Made by a program: the position numbers and the translations under genes. Shown in pieces: positions 26,691-35,745 of a stretch of DNA of 64,000 nt. Numbering within the stretch: position 1 is the stretch's first letter; each line of letters begins with the position of its first letter. Source of the DNA: Thiemannella venezuelensis (GTDB lineage: Bacteria; Actinomycetota; Actinomycetes; Streptosporangiales; Streptosporangiaceae); NCBI RefSeq assembly GCF_014203605.1, contig NZ_JACHJJ010000020.1, positions 62,001-126,000 of the forward strand, read 5' to 3'. Under the pieces are notes generated by a model. It ran no database searches. It saw only the letters and a list, made by a program, of their open reading frames with translations, and was not told where the DNA came from.

Positions 26691-27645
26691 CGACGGTGAC
26701 CACCACGTTGCCGCGCTTGTGCCCGGTCTCGACATGGCGGTGGGCCTCGGCGAGCTGGTCGAAGGAGTAGCGCCGGTCGATCATGATCTGCAGTTCCCCG
26801 GCCTCGACGAGCCGTTTGACGAAGATCAGCGCTTCGTTCTTCTCCACCGACATCCCCGTCACCACTCTCCTGCCGCGCGACACCGACGTCGCCAGGGACA
26901 GGAAGGTGTTGCGCAGCCCGGTCGTGGACGCGTAGCGGCCCCGGCGCGCCAGTACGGACCTGGCCCGGGAGAACGAGCTCTTGCCCAGCGTGTCGAAGAC
27001 GATGTCGTACACCGCTCCGCTCCTGCTGTAGTCCTCCCTGGTGTAGTCGATCACCTCGTCGGCTCCCAGCTCGGTGACGAGGCCCGCGTTCGCCGGCCCG
27101 CACACCGCCGTGACGTGCGCCCCGAAGCGTTTGGCGAGCTGCACGGCGTAGGTGCCGATGCTGCCGGACGCGCCGTAGACCAGGACCCTGTGGCCGCTGC
27201 GGATCCCGGCCTTGCTGAGGAAGTACAGCGCGGTCGAGGCGCCGTCCACCGCGGCGGCGGCCTCCTCGAAGTCCGTGTTCACCGGCTTGGGCGCGAGCGA
27301 GGCCCGCTGCGGCAGGCACACGTACTCGGCGTTGGCGCCGAGCCGGAACCCGGTGAACCCGAAGACCTCGTCGCCGGGCCGGAAGCGGGTGACCTTGGCG
27401 CCGACCGCCTCGACCTCCCCGGCCAGCTCGGTGCCCAGCGTGCGCATCCTCCTGCGCGGACGGCGGAACCCGAGGACGACCCTGCCCCACAGCGGCTCAC
27501 CGCGGCGCATGGCGCACTCCGCCGAGGTGACCGTCATCGCACGCACCCGGATCAGCACCTCGTCGTCCCGGGGCGCCGGTTTGGGCACCTGCCGCAGAGC
27601 GAGGACCTCGGGGGGCCCGAACCGGGTGTAGACGGCTGCCTTCAC
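26683..27645 (-). CDS. NAD(P)-dependent quinone oxidoreductase-like MDR enzyme
   Basis: A 320-residue medium-chain dehydrogenase/reductase without the structural zinc cysteines. The GroES-like half holds VYTRFGPPEVLALRQVP and GTELAGEVEAVGAKVTRFRPGDEVFGF. The Rossmann half has VLVYGASGSIGTYAVQLAKRFGA and the DEVIDY strand. The GTG at 27645 follows AGGAAGGA with five-base spacing. It likely reduces quinones or enones with NADPH. It is divergent from the PucR-type regulator gene, which may control it. Confidence 0.9.
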   Translation of the reverse strand: MKAAVYTRFGPPEVLALRQVPKPAPRDDEVLIRVRAMTVTSAECAMRRGEPLWGRVVLGFRRPRRRMRTLGTELAGEVEAVGAKVTRFRPGDEVFGFTGFRLGANAEYVCLPQRASLAPKPVNTDFEEAAAAVDGASTALYFLSKAGIRSGHRVLVYGASGSIGTYAVQLAKRFGAHVTAVCGPANAGLVTELGADEVIDYTREDYSRSGAVYDIVFDTLGKSSFSRARSVLARRGRYASTTGLRNTFLSLATSVSRGRRVVTGMSVEKNEALIFVKRLVEAGELQIMIDRRYSFDQLAEAHRHVETGHKRGNVVVTVDP

Positions 27646-27811
27646 GCGCGTCCTTCCTGTCGTGGCTGTCCGGAGAGGACCGGTGGGTCGAAGAATGGCC
27701 GAGGCGAGCTGTGAGGACACTGAGAGGAGCTGAGAGGAGCTGAGAAACGGGTCTCCGGAGCCGTACGGCCGGCGGCTCGGCCGTACGGCCGCCGGAACCT
27801 ATGCTGAGGCG

Positions 27812-28951
27812 ATGCAGGAACTGCTGCTGCACCTGTCGGCGCTGGACGCCGGCGCGGAGAACGCCGTCCGGGTCATCGCCTACTTCGACTCGCTGATGCG
27901 GGACCGCGCGAGCGTGCCCGTGCTGCTGCAGGCGACGGCGCGGCTCGCCCGGTGCCGGGTCGGCCTGACCGACGCCGCGGCCGGGAAGCACCTGTCCGTG
28001 TCGCCCGGCGGTCCCGTGGAGCACGCGGCGGAGCACGCGGCGGAGCACGCCGGAGGCCCTCCGCCCTCGGCGGTCCTGCGGCCGCTCGGGTCCGGCCTCG
28101 GCACGGTCTGGATGGAGCTCCCCGCACCGGCCCGCGGGTTCGAGGAGATCATGCTGGACCGCTTCGCCCAGGCGGCGGAGGTCGCCCTGGAGCGGGCCTC
28201 CGCCCGGGCCCGGGCGGGCGAGGACCCCGCCCTGGTCGAGCTGGCGCTCTCGGCGGGCGCCGGGGAGGCGGAGCGGAGCAGGGCCCTGCGGCTGCTCGGG
28301 TTCGGGCCCGCGGCCCCGCTGCGCGTGCTGGCCGTACCGGACGAGGACGGCGGGGCGGCGCTCGTCGCCCATCTGCGCGCCGCGGGCCACCACGCCCGGT
28401 CCGCCTCGATGGGCGGGGCGGCGGCGGTCCTGGCCGCGCCTCCCGGCGTCGGCGCGCTCCCCGACGGGCAGCGCGCCGGGCTGGGGCCCGCGGTGCCCGG
28501 CGGGCGGGCCGCGGACTCCTGGGCCGGCGCGCGCGCCGCGCTGCGTTTCACCGGCCCGCACCCCGCCGACCGGGTGGTGGACTGGGCCGGGCTGGGCGCG
28601 CTCGCCCTCTTCGCCGAGCACGTGCCGGACGAGGCGGTCGCGGCCCTGCCGGACGTGCGGGCCCTCCAGGGGCTGGCCCGCCTGCCGCACGGGGCGGAGG
28701 CGCTGGAGGCGGTGCGGGCGCTGTGCGCGGAGGGCTCGGTACGGCGGGCGGCCGCAGCCGTGCACCTGCACCACAGCTCGCTGGCCGCGCGCATCGCCCG
28801 CGCGGAGACGGTCCTGGGTTTCCCGCTCGCCGATCCCGCGGGCCGCCTCAGGGCCCATCTGGCCCTGAGGCTCCTGCGGCTGGTCTCCGGCGTCAGCGCG
28901 CCATCGCCCGGCGCAGCACCGCCAGCCGCTCGGCGGCGGCCCGCCGGCTGA
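27812..28951 (+). CDS. PucR-family-like transcriptional regulator
   Basis: A 379-residue protein with an N-terminal GAF-like sensory region (LLQATARLARCRVGLTD, LGTVWMELPAP) and an ill-defined middle part. A C-terminal PucR-type helix-turn-helix reads AVHLHHSSLAARIARAETVLGF, followed by a helix rich in leucine and arginine. It contains a short EHA repeat near residue 70. It is divergent from the oxidoreductase gene and converges with the esterase gene, overlapping it by 59 bases at the 3' end. The regulated genes are unknown. Confidence 0.75.
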   Translation: MQELLLHLSALDAGAENAVRVIAYFDSLMRDRASVPVLLQATARLARCRVGLTDAAAGKHLSVSPGGPVEHAAEHAAEHAGGPPPSAVLRPLGSGLGTVWMELPAPARGFEEIMLDRFAQAAEVALERASARARAGEDPALVELALSAGAGEAERSRALRLLGFGPAAPLRVLAVPDEDGGAALVAHLRAAGHHARSASMGGAAAVLAAPPGVGALPDGQRAGLGPAVPGGRAADSWAGARAALRFTGPHPADRVVDWAGLGALALFAEHVPDEAVAALPDVRALQGLARLPHGAEALEAVRALCAEGSVRRAAAAVHLHHSSLAARIARAETVLGFPLADPAGRLRAHLALRLLRLVSGVSAPSPGAAPPAARRRPAG

Positions 28952-29864
28952 TCTCCGCGCCGGGCACCATCCCGTCGAAGGCGTGGAAGGCGCCCGGGTA
29001 GAGGTGGAACTCGGTGGACACCCCCGCCTGGACCAGCCGCAGGGCGTACTCGGTGCACTCGTCCCGGAAGACCTCCAGCTCGCCGACGTCGACGTAGGCC
29101 GGCGGCAGTCCCGACAGGTCGGTCGCGCGGGCCGGGGCCGCGTACGGCGGCACGTCGTCGGTGCCCGTGCGCTCGCCCAGCAGGCAGCTCCAGCCGAACA
29201 GGTTGGCGGTCCGGTTCCAGACCACGGCCTCGGTGAACTCCCGGCTGGAGGGCGTGGTGTTGCGGTCGTCCAGCATCGGGCAGATCAGGAGCTGGAACGC
29301 GATCTCCGGCCCACCGCGGTCGCGGGCGAGCAGGACCGTACCGGCCGCGAGCCCGCCTCCGGCGCTGATCCCGCCCACCACGAGGCGGCCGGGGTCGATC
29401 CCGAGCTCCGCCGCGTTCTTGGCCGTCCACACCAGTCCGGCGTAGCAGTCCTCGACCGGGGCCGGGTGCGGGTGCTCGGGCGCCAGGCGGTACTCCACCG
29501 AGACGACCACGCAGCCGAGCTCCAGGGCGTACTCGCACAGCCGGGCGTCGTCGTTCTCGACGGTGCCGAGGATCATGCCGCCGCCGTGGATCCAGTACAG
29601 GCCCGGCGCGTCCGCCTCCAGCCCGGCCGGGCGGTAGGTCCGCAGCCGGATGTCGGGCTCCCCCTCCGGGCCCGGCACCGTCCGGTCCTCGATCGTGACC
29701 CGGTCGTGCGGCAGGGGCGGGGCCAGGGCCGCCTGCAGGGCCGCCAGCTGGACCCGGACTCCGGGCATGTCCTCCGGCCGGACCGCGGCGAAGTCGACCA
29801 GGGAGGCGCCGAGCTGCTCGGCGACCGCGCCGAGCTCGGGATCGATGTTGGGGTGAAGTGCCAT
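28893..29864 (-). CDS. alpha/beta hydrolase, hormone-sensitive-lipase family esterase
   Basis: A 323-residue cytosolic esterase. The oxyanion-hole motif HGGG (YWIHGGGMILG) and the nucleophile elbow GISAGGG are the family signs. The acidic residue lies in the DVGELEVFRDE region and the catalytic His in PGAFHAFDG. The ATG at 29864 is chosen because the upstream extension is low-complexity. Its 3' end overlaps the regulator gene tail to tail. Confidence 0.9.
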   Translation of the reverse strand: MALHPNIDPELGAVAEQLGASLVDFAAVRPEDMPGVRVQLAALQAALAPPLPHDRVTIEDRTVPGPEGEPDIRLRTYRPAGLEADAPGLYWIHGGGMILGTVENDDARLCEYALELGCVVVSVEYRLAPEHPHPAPVEDCYAGLVWTAKNAAELGIDPGRLVVGGISAGGGLAAGTVLLARDRGGPEIAFQLLICPMLDDRNTTPSSREFTEAVVWNRTANLFGWSCLLGERTGTDDVPPYAAPARATDLSGLPPAYVDVGELEVFRDECTEYALRLVQAGVSTEFHLYPGAFHAFDGMVPGAEISRRAAAERLAVLRRAMAR

Positions 29865-30029
29865 GTCGCCCGCCTCAGGGTTCAGGGGGTTGGGAGGGTT
29901 CCGCCGCCGGCGCGCGCGGCCGGTGGATGGATCGTCCCCGGGGCGGGGCCCCTCCCACAACCGCGACCTGGCCGCGATGTGCGGGCATCCGCCCGCCGGT
30001 CGGCGGGTCGGGCGAGACGGGGCGGATGG

Positions 30030-30914
30030 TCACTTCCTGCGGGAGACGGCCACCCCGGCCAGGCAGAGCAGGCCACCGGCGAAGGTCAGCCAGCCCGGTA
30101 CCTCGCCGAGCACCACCCAGGACATCAGCACCACCAGGGCCGGGACGACGTAGGTGGTGGCGCCCATCTTCCCCGCCGTGGTGCGCGCCAGCGCGTAGGC
30201 CCAGGTGGTGAAGGCCAGGGCGGTCGGGAAGACGCCCAGGTAGACGACGTTCAGCAGCGCGGGCGGCGGAGCCGCGGCGGCCTGCTCGATCAGCGCGCCG
30301 GCGAACGGCAGGCAGGCGGCCGTCCCGACGAAGCAGCCGAAGGCCGTGACCTGCAGCGCCGAGGCGTGCCGCAGGGCGGGCTTCTGGCAGATGACGCCCC
30401 CGGCGTACGACACGGCCGCGAGCAGGCAGAGCAGCACGCCCAGGACCGACGAGCGCCCGCCGCCGGACATGGAGACGCCCACCACGACGGCTCCGGCGAA
30501 CGAGACCGCCATCCCGGCCAGCAGGTTGCGCGGGAAGCCCTCCTTCAGCAGCCAGCCGCCCAGCAGCGCGATCAGCACCGGCCCGACGTTCACGACCATC
30601 GCCGCGGTGCCCGCGTCCACCTCCTGCTCGCCCCAGTTCAGCACGACCATGTAGAGGCCGAACCAGAGCACCCCCGCCCCCGCGATCCCGGGCCACGCCG
30701 CCCGCGGCGGCCACCCCTCGCGCCGCACGAGCAGGATGGCCCCCAGGACGGCCGAGCCGGCCAGCAGCCGTCCCAGGGCCAGCGGCCCCGGCGAGAAGTA
30801 CGGCGCGGCGCCCCGGATGGAGACGAAGGCCGAGGCCCACAGCACCACCGTGACCCCCGCCGCCGCGAGCGCCCGGCGGTCGACCGGGGCCTGTACTGAG
30901 ATGTCCTGGTTCAT
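30030..30914 (-). CDS. EamA/DMT-superfamily transporter
   Basis: A 294-residue inner-membrane protein with ten predicted helices arranged as two EamA halves. The first half contains VVLWASAFVSIRGAAPYF and LALGRLLAGS; the second contains FTTWAYALARTTAGKMGATTYVVPAL with the usual late proline. Family members export amino acids or other small metabolites. The ATG at 30914 is preferred; a GTG nine bases earlier is possible. It is divergent from the flavoprotein gene. Confidence 0.9.
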   Translation of the reverse strand: MNQDISVQAPVDRRALAAAGVTVVLWASAFVSIRGAAPYFSPGPLALGRLLAGSAVLGAILLVRREGWPPRAAWPGIAGAGVLWFGLYMVVLNWGEQEVDAGTAAMVVNVGPVLIALLGGWLLKEGFPRNLLAGMAVSFAGAVVVGVSMSGGGRSSVLGVLLCLLAAVSYAGGVICQKPALRHASALQVTAFGCFVGTAACLPFAGALIEQAAAAPPPALLNVVYLGVFPTALAFTTWAYALARTTAGKMGATTYVVPALVVLMSWVVLGEVPGWLTFAGGLLCLAGVAVSRRK

Positions 30915-31088
30915 GTGTCGCACCCTAGGTGGAGAGCCCTTCGGCCCGCACCGAAGTATTCGGACGTCGTTGTGGCGCCCCGGCAGGCGCCCGGTGCCCT
31001 CCGGCCGTCTGCCGGGGCGCGTTGCGGTGGGGGGCGTGCCACGGGAGGATACGGATCAGGATCTTCGGGGGCTCCCAAGGAGGCAGCG

Positions 31089-32501
31089 GTGTCGGACGAG
31101 TTCGACGTGATCGTGATCGGCGCCGGCCCTGCCGGGGAGAACGCGGCAGGCAGGGCCGTACGGGGCGGGCTGAGCGCCGCGGTCGTGGAGGAGGACCTGG
31201 CCGGCGGCGAGTGCTCCTACTGGGCGTGCGTGCCCAGCAAGGCGCTGCTGCGCCCGGTCGAACTGGCCGCCGAGGCCCGCCGCGTGCCCGGCCTGGAGGT
31301 CGGCCCGATCGACGCCGCCGCCGTGCTGGCCCGGCGCGACGAGGCCGTCTCCCACTTCGACGACGCGGGCCAGGTGGAGTGGGTCACCGGCCTGCCGGCC
31401 GAGTTCGTCCGGGGGCGGGGGCGGCTGGACGGACCGCGGAAGGTCCGGGTGGCCCTGCCGGACGGCTCCGAGCGGCTCCTGACGGCCCGGCACGCGGTCG
31501 TGCTGGCCACCGGGAGCCGCGCCGTCGTCCCGCCGGTCCCCGGCCTGGCCGAGGCCGAGCCGTGGGGCAGCCGCGAGGTCACCGCCGCGACGTCCGTGCC
31601 CGGGCGGCTGGCGGTGATCGGCGGCGGGGTGGTGGCCTGCGAGATGGCCCAGGCCATGCACGGCCTGGGCGCGGCCGAGACCACGGTCCTGGTGCGCGGC
31701 GCGGGCCTGCTGGAGCGGATGGAGCCCTTCGCCGGGCGGCTGGTGGCCGAGTCGTTCGCCGCCTCCGGCATCGCCGTACGGACCGGGGCCGAGGTGGTCC
31801 GGGTGGAGCGGCCCGAGGCGGGCGGGCCGGTCACCGTGCACCTGTCCGAGGGGCCGCCGGTCGAGGCCGACGAGCTGCTGGTGGCCACCGGCAGGCGTCC
31901 GGCCACCGGCGGCCTGGGGCTGGAGACCGTGGGACTGCCCGCCGACCGGCCGGTCGAGGTCGACGACAGCATGCGGGCGAACGGCGTCGAGGGCGGCTGG
32001 CTGTACGCCGTGGGCGACGTCAACGGCCGCGACCTGGTCACCCACATGGGCAAGTACCAGGCGCGGGTGTGCGGGGACGTCATCGCGGCGCGGGCCAAGG
32101 GCGAGGGCGACGACCGGCCCGCACTGCGGGACTCCGCGGGCGGGTACGGCGCGCCGCAGGTGGTCTTCACCGACCCGCAGGTCTGCGCGGTCGGCCGGAC
32201 CGAGGCACGGGCCCGCGAGGAGGGGTTCGACGTGCGCGCGGTCGAGTACGACCTGGGCTCGGTGACCGGCGCCTACCTGCTGGGTGACGGATACCGGGGC
32301 CGTGCCAAGGCCGTGGTGGACGAGGACCGCAAGGTGCTGCTGGGGGTGACCTTCGCCGGTCCGGGCGCGGCGGAGCTGCTGCACGCGGCGACGATCGCGG
32401 TGACCGCGGAGGTGCCGCTGGAGCGGCTCTGGCACGCGGTGCCGTCGTTCCCGACGGTCAGCGAGATCTGGCTCCGCCTCCTGGAGGCCTACGGCCTCTG
32501 A
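31089..32501 (+). CDS. class I pyridine nucleotide-disulfide oxidoreductase
   Basis: A 470-residue FAD enzyme of the dihydrolipoamide dehydrogenase/mercuric reductase class. FAD binding is at GAGPAG (residues 11-16), the redox disulfide is Cys42/Cys47 in GGECSYWACVPSK, the NAD(P) fold begins LAVIGGGVVACEMA, and YAVGDVNGRDLVTHMG closes the FAD site. The C-terminal motif is HAVPSFPTVSEIW rather than the canonical HAHPTxSE, so the usual catalytic base histidine is not in place. AAGGAGG precedes the GTG at 31089. The partner disulfide is unknown. Confidence 0.9.
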   Translation: MSDEFDVIVIGAGPAGENAAGRAVRGGLSAAVVEEDLAGGECSYWACVPSKALLRPVELAAEARRVPGLEVGPIDAAAVLARRDEAVSHFDDAGQVEWVTGLPAEFVRGRGRLDGPRKVRVALPDGSERLLTARHAVVLATGSRAVVPPVPGLAEAEPWGSREVTAATSVPGRLAVIGGGVVACEMAQAMHGLGAAETTVLVRGAGLLERMEPFAGRLVAESFAASGIAVRTGAEVVRVERPEAGGPVTVHLSEGPPVEADELLVATGRRPATGGLGLETVGLPADRPVEVDDSMRANGVEGGWLYAVGDVNGRDLVTHMGKYQARVCGDVIAARAKGEGDDRPALRDSAGGYGAPQVVFTDPQVCAVGRTEARAREEGFDVRAVEYDLGSVTGAYLLGDGYRGRAKAVVDEDRKVLLGVTFAGPGAAELLHAATIAVTAEVPLERLWHAVPSFPTVSEIWLRLLEAYGL

Positions 32502-32529
32502 CCGGCGGAGCCGCATACCCCTCAGCAGG

Positions 32530-35067
32530 TCAGAGCGCCGGTGGGTCGAAGTCGAAGTCGAGGCGCACGCCCGCCATCGCCAGCTGGACATCCGGGTGAG
32601 CCGCGCCCAGGGCTTCCCGATAGTGACCGAAGGTTTCGGCGGCCAGCGCCTCCGCCTCTCCCACAGCACCCCCTGCTCTCAGATCCACGACCAGATTGGC
32701 GGCCGATGCCAGCGTCAGCGGATGGCGCTCCCCCAGGAGGGCGCGCAGCTCGGCCAGAGCAGCCTGGCCGAGCCTTCTCGCCGTCTCGTGGTCTCCCAGA
32801 AGCGCGTGGTCGCTGGCCAGGTTGACGGCGCAGGCGAGGGAGTAGTGATGTGAGCGGCCGAGTCGGCCATCGAAGCCGCTCAGGGACTCCTGGTCGAGCC
32901 TCCGTGCCTCGTCGAGGTGGCCGTTGACCCTGAGCAGGACGGCGAGGTTCATGTCGCAGCCGTAGCGGAAGGGATGGTCCGCCCCGAAGGCCCGCCAGTA
33001 CCGACGGGTGGTATCCCGCAGAAGCGCGAGCGCCTCGACCGTTTCTCCCCTGGCACGCAGAATGTTGGCCAGGCAGAGGGCCGCGGCCAGCGTGTCGGGG
33101 TGGTCGCGGCCGAAGATGCGCTCCTCACGCTCGAACGTCTGCTGGGCGAGATCGAACGCCTCGTCGATCAGTCCGGCCCGCCGTTTGGCGGTGGCCAGGT
33201 CCTTGGCTGTCCGCAGAGTCCATGGATGGTCCGCGCCCAGTTCCAGGCAGCCGAACTCGTAGGCATCCTCACCGAGGTCGCAGGCGCCGAAGTAGTCGCC
33301 TCTCAGCCGCACGATCCTCGCCAGACCGTTCCACGAACTGAGCACGTCCTGCCGGTTCCCCGACAGGACGCGGCGGCTCTGCGAGTATGCGCTCGTCTGC
33401 AGTTCGAACGCCCGCTCGTAATCACCGACCAGCAGGTAGTCGGTGGCGAGGTTGTTCACGACGCGCAACGTCTGGGGATGGTCGGGGCCGAAGACTTCAC
33501 GGTGCCGTTCCAGCGATCTCCGGTCGTGCTCCAGGGCCTCGGCGAAACCGCCGCGTGCCCGGAAATCGGCCCCGTGGCTGTTGGTGAGAAGCAGCGTCTC
33601 CTCGTGTTCCGGCCCGAGAACCGCCTGCATCCTCGCGAGGGTCTCCTTGTTGAGTTCGAAGGAAGCCAAGTAGTCGCCGAGCTCCTGCAAGACGATGCCG
33701 AGGTGCCCCCGCGCCAGGAGCACCGACATGTCCTCGTCCCCGCTAGCGGCCTGCCACTGATCGAGTAACTCCACGACGAGATCGTGCGCCGACGAATAGT
33801 CACCCGAAGAGTAGAGGTAGCTCACCATGTCGAGAGCGAAGCGGCGGACGGGGGGTTCGTGGGACAGTTTCACCTGAGCGGGACTCATGTGGCCCAGAAG
33901 CGCCGCATAGTACGGCCAGCCGGTGGTGTCGTTAGGGCTGTGGGACATCACCGCCGCCGCCAGGAGGAGATGCACCTCGTGCCGGAACGCCAGGCGGTCA
34001 GCCTCTCCCACCTCCTCGCGGAGGAGGGCCTGGACGAGCCGGTGAACTTGGATGGTCCGGTTCTCCGAGTCGATGCGTGCCAGCGCGTAGCGGCCCAGTT
34101 CCCTGATCGCCCTGCTCAGCAGGATCGGATCACCCAGAAGTCCCCTGAGACGTGACTGGGTCGCGTGCTCCTCGTCACGCGCCCCGAAGACGTCTCTCGG
34201 AATGGGTTCCGGCCCGAAGAACGCGCAGCATCGCAGGAGCTCTCCGGCCTCCGGCAACTTCGACTCCAGCTGGGACACCGACAACGACCAGGCGGCCGTC
34301 ATCGACAGCGGGTAGTCCGACGGTTTGTTCGCGTCGAGCAACTGGATCGTCTGCTCCCTCAGGAGCCGGAGGTACTCATCCACCGACATACCCGTCTCGT
34401 GGTGGAGGGCTCCCGCCTGCTCAAGAGCCAGCGGCAGATCACCGAGCTCCGTGGCCAGCCGGTCAGCGTCCTGAGGGCTGATGCCTCCGTCGGTCCTCCT
34501 CAGCAGGAACTCGATGCTCTCCTGCCGAGTGAACACGTCCACCGCGACGGTGTCGGCCACCGACGTCCAGGCGTGATTGCGAGAAGTGATCAGTACGTGC
34601 CCCGGCCCGTGCGGGATGACGTCGCTCAGGTCCTCGGGCTGCTCGGCGTTGTCGAAGATGAGCAGCCACTTGGAGTACGGCTCACCCCGGCGCAACGCGT
34701 CCAGCACACCTGCGGCGGTGTCCTCAATACCCGCAGAGCCGGCGGGCGGCAACCCGAGGTGCGGCGAGAGGCCCGCCAGCGCCGAGCGCACGAGCATCGG
34801 CTGGTCCGCCGGGATCCACCAGACCAGGTCGTACTCATGGTGGAACCGGTAGGCGTACTCGATCGCGACGTAGGTCTTGCCGACACCTCCGAACCCGTGG
34901 AGGGTGTGGGGGACGACCACCGTGACGTCCGCCGCGATCCCCTCGTGCAGACTCTCCAGGAGGTCGTCCCGCCCGGTGAAATTCTTGTTCCGCTGCGGCA
35001 CTCTGCCCCACACCTGCGGCTGTGATCCCGGAGGCCGGGAGGGGCCTGCAGCCGGGGGAATCGACAT
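32530..35067 (-). CDS. fxsT: NB-ARC/TPR protein of the FxSxx-COOH system type (FxsT-like)
   Basis: An 845-residue STAND ATPase. After a short proline-rich N-terminus comes VPQRNKNFTGRDDLL, then the P-loop GFGGVGKT (58-65), VWWIPADQP, the Walker B strand KWLLIFDNAEQPEDL and the sensor region HVLITSRNHAW. A winged-helix part with CCAFFGPEPIPRDVF follows. The C-terminal half is a series of 42-residue TPR units (LGPEHEETLLLTN, FGPDHPQTLRVVNNLA and so on). The NB-ARC half reads like the TPR proteins named for FxSxx-COOH peptide systems in actinomycetes. Neither an FxSxx-COOH peptide nor a radical-SAM maturase is in the window. The ATG at 35067 follows GGAGGCGGG. It is probably a sensor switch. Confidence 0.82.
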   Translation of the reverse strand: MSIPPAAGPSRPPGSQPQVWGRVPQRNKNFTGRDDLLESLHEGIAADVTVVVPHTLHGFGGVGKTYVAIEYAYRFHHEYDLVWWIPADQPMLVRSALAGLSPHLGLPPAGSAGIEDTAAGVLDALRRGEPYSKWLLIFDNAEQPEDLSDVIPHGPGHVLITSRNHAWTSVADTVAVDVFTRQESIEFLLRRTDGGISPQDADRLATELGDLPLALEQAGALHHETGMSVDEYLRLLREQTIQLLDANKPSDYPLSMTAAWSLSVSQLESKLPEAGELLRCCAFFGPEPIPRDVFGARDEEHATQSRLRGLLGDPILLSRAIRELGRYALARIDSENRTIQVHRLVQALLREEVGEADRLAFRHEVHLLLAAAVMSHSPNDTTGWPYYAALLGHMSPAQVKLSHEPPVRRFALDMVSYLYSSGDYSSAHDLVVELLDQWQAASGDEDMSVLLARGHLGIVLQELGDYLASFELNKETLARMQAVLGPEHEETLLLTNSHGADFRARGGFAEALEHDRRSLERHREVFGPDHPQTLRVVNNLATDYLLVGDYERAFELQTSAYSQSRRVLSGNRQDVLSSWNGLARIVRLRGDYFGACDLGEDAYEFGCLELGADHPWTLRTAKDLATAKRRAGLIDEAFDLAQQTFEREERIFGRDHPDTLAAALCLANILRARGETVEALALLRDTTRRYWRAFGADHPFRYGCDMNLAVLLRVNGHLDEARRLDQESLSGFDGRLGRSHHYSLACAVNLASDHALLGDHETARRLGQAALAELRALLGERHPLTLASAANLVVDLRAGGAVGEAEALAAETFGHYREALGAAHPDVQLAMAGVRLDFDFDPPAL

Positions 35068-35305
35068 GCGCCCGCCTCCGCTCGCCCGGTTCCAGATGAA
35101 GCCTAAGATCCTGCCTCTGCGAACGCACGGCCGGCGAGGTCGGGTTCCCGTGACGGGCCCGTCGCGGGTGCCGCACCGCATGTCGCGTCTCCTGTACTCC
35201 AGCGTAGAACCGCCGACCCGTGACCGACATAGGCGCGGAGCCTCTGCGGAACCGTACCGACGGACTTCAAGACGCCGCAGGCAACGACGACGGACCTCCC
35301 CCGAG

Positions 35306-35551
35306 TCACCTTCGCGGCGCTTTCAATGGCTCCGGCCGATTGGCCACCCATCGGAGCAGGCGGAACGCCCGCTCGCTCACCCGGTCCGAGCCGAACAGGC
35401 CAGCCATGATCACCGCCATGCCCAGCGCGGTCTCCGCGCAGGCCAGCACCGCGCCGAAGGCCGGGTGCACAATCCACGATCCCACCGAGGAACCCAGCGC
35501 CAGGACCCCCACGCCGGTCAGCCGGCTGTTACGGAACTTCGTACCTGTCAT
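35306..35551 (-). CDS. small membrane protein of unknown function
   Basis: An 81-residue frame starting with ATG at 35551: a basic N-terminus (MTGTKFRNSRL), two hydrophobic helices (GVGVLALGSSVGSWIV and FGAVLACAETALGMAVIMAGLFG) and a basic tail ending APRR. I recognise no family. It sits between two NB-ARC genes and is divergent from the SIR2 fusion across a 194-base leader. A toxin, membrane pore or accessory of the neighbouring signalling ATPases is possible but speculative. Confidence 0.55.
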   Translation of the reverse strand: MTGTKFRNSRLTGVGVLALGSSVGSWIVHPAFGAVLACAETALGMAVIMAGLFGSDRVSERAFRLLRWVANRPEPLKAPRR

Positions 35552-35745
35552 AGATGAAATGGAAGTCCGGGAACGCGCGGCGGTACCGATTCCCGGGCGA
35601 CCTCGGGTGAGCTCGCGGCCACCCGGGGCAACCCCGGGTTTCGGGATAATTGGCATAGATCCACAGCCCAGGGTGCCGAAGCGTATGATTGCCGTCACAT
35701 GAACCCGGGTCCGTCGGTCTTCCTGAAAGCGGAGAGGGGCTGCCC

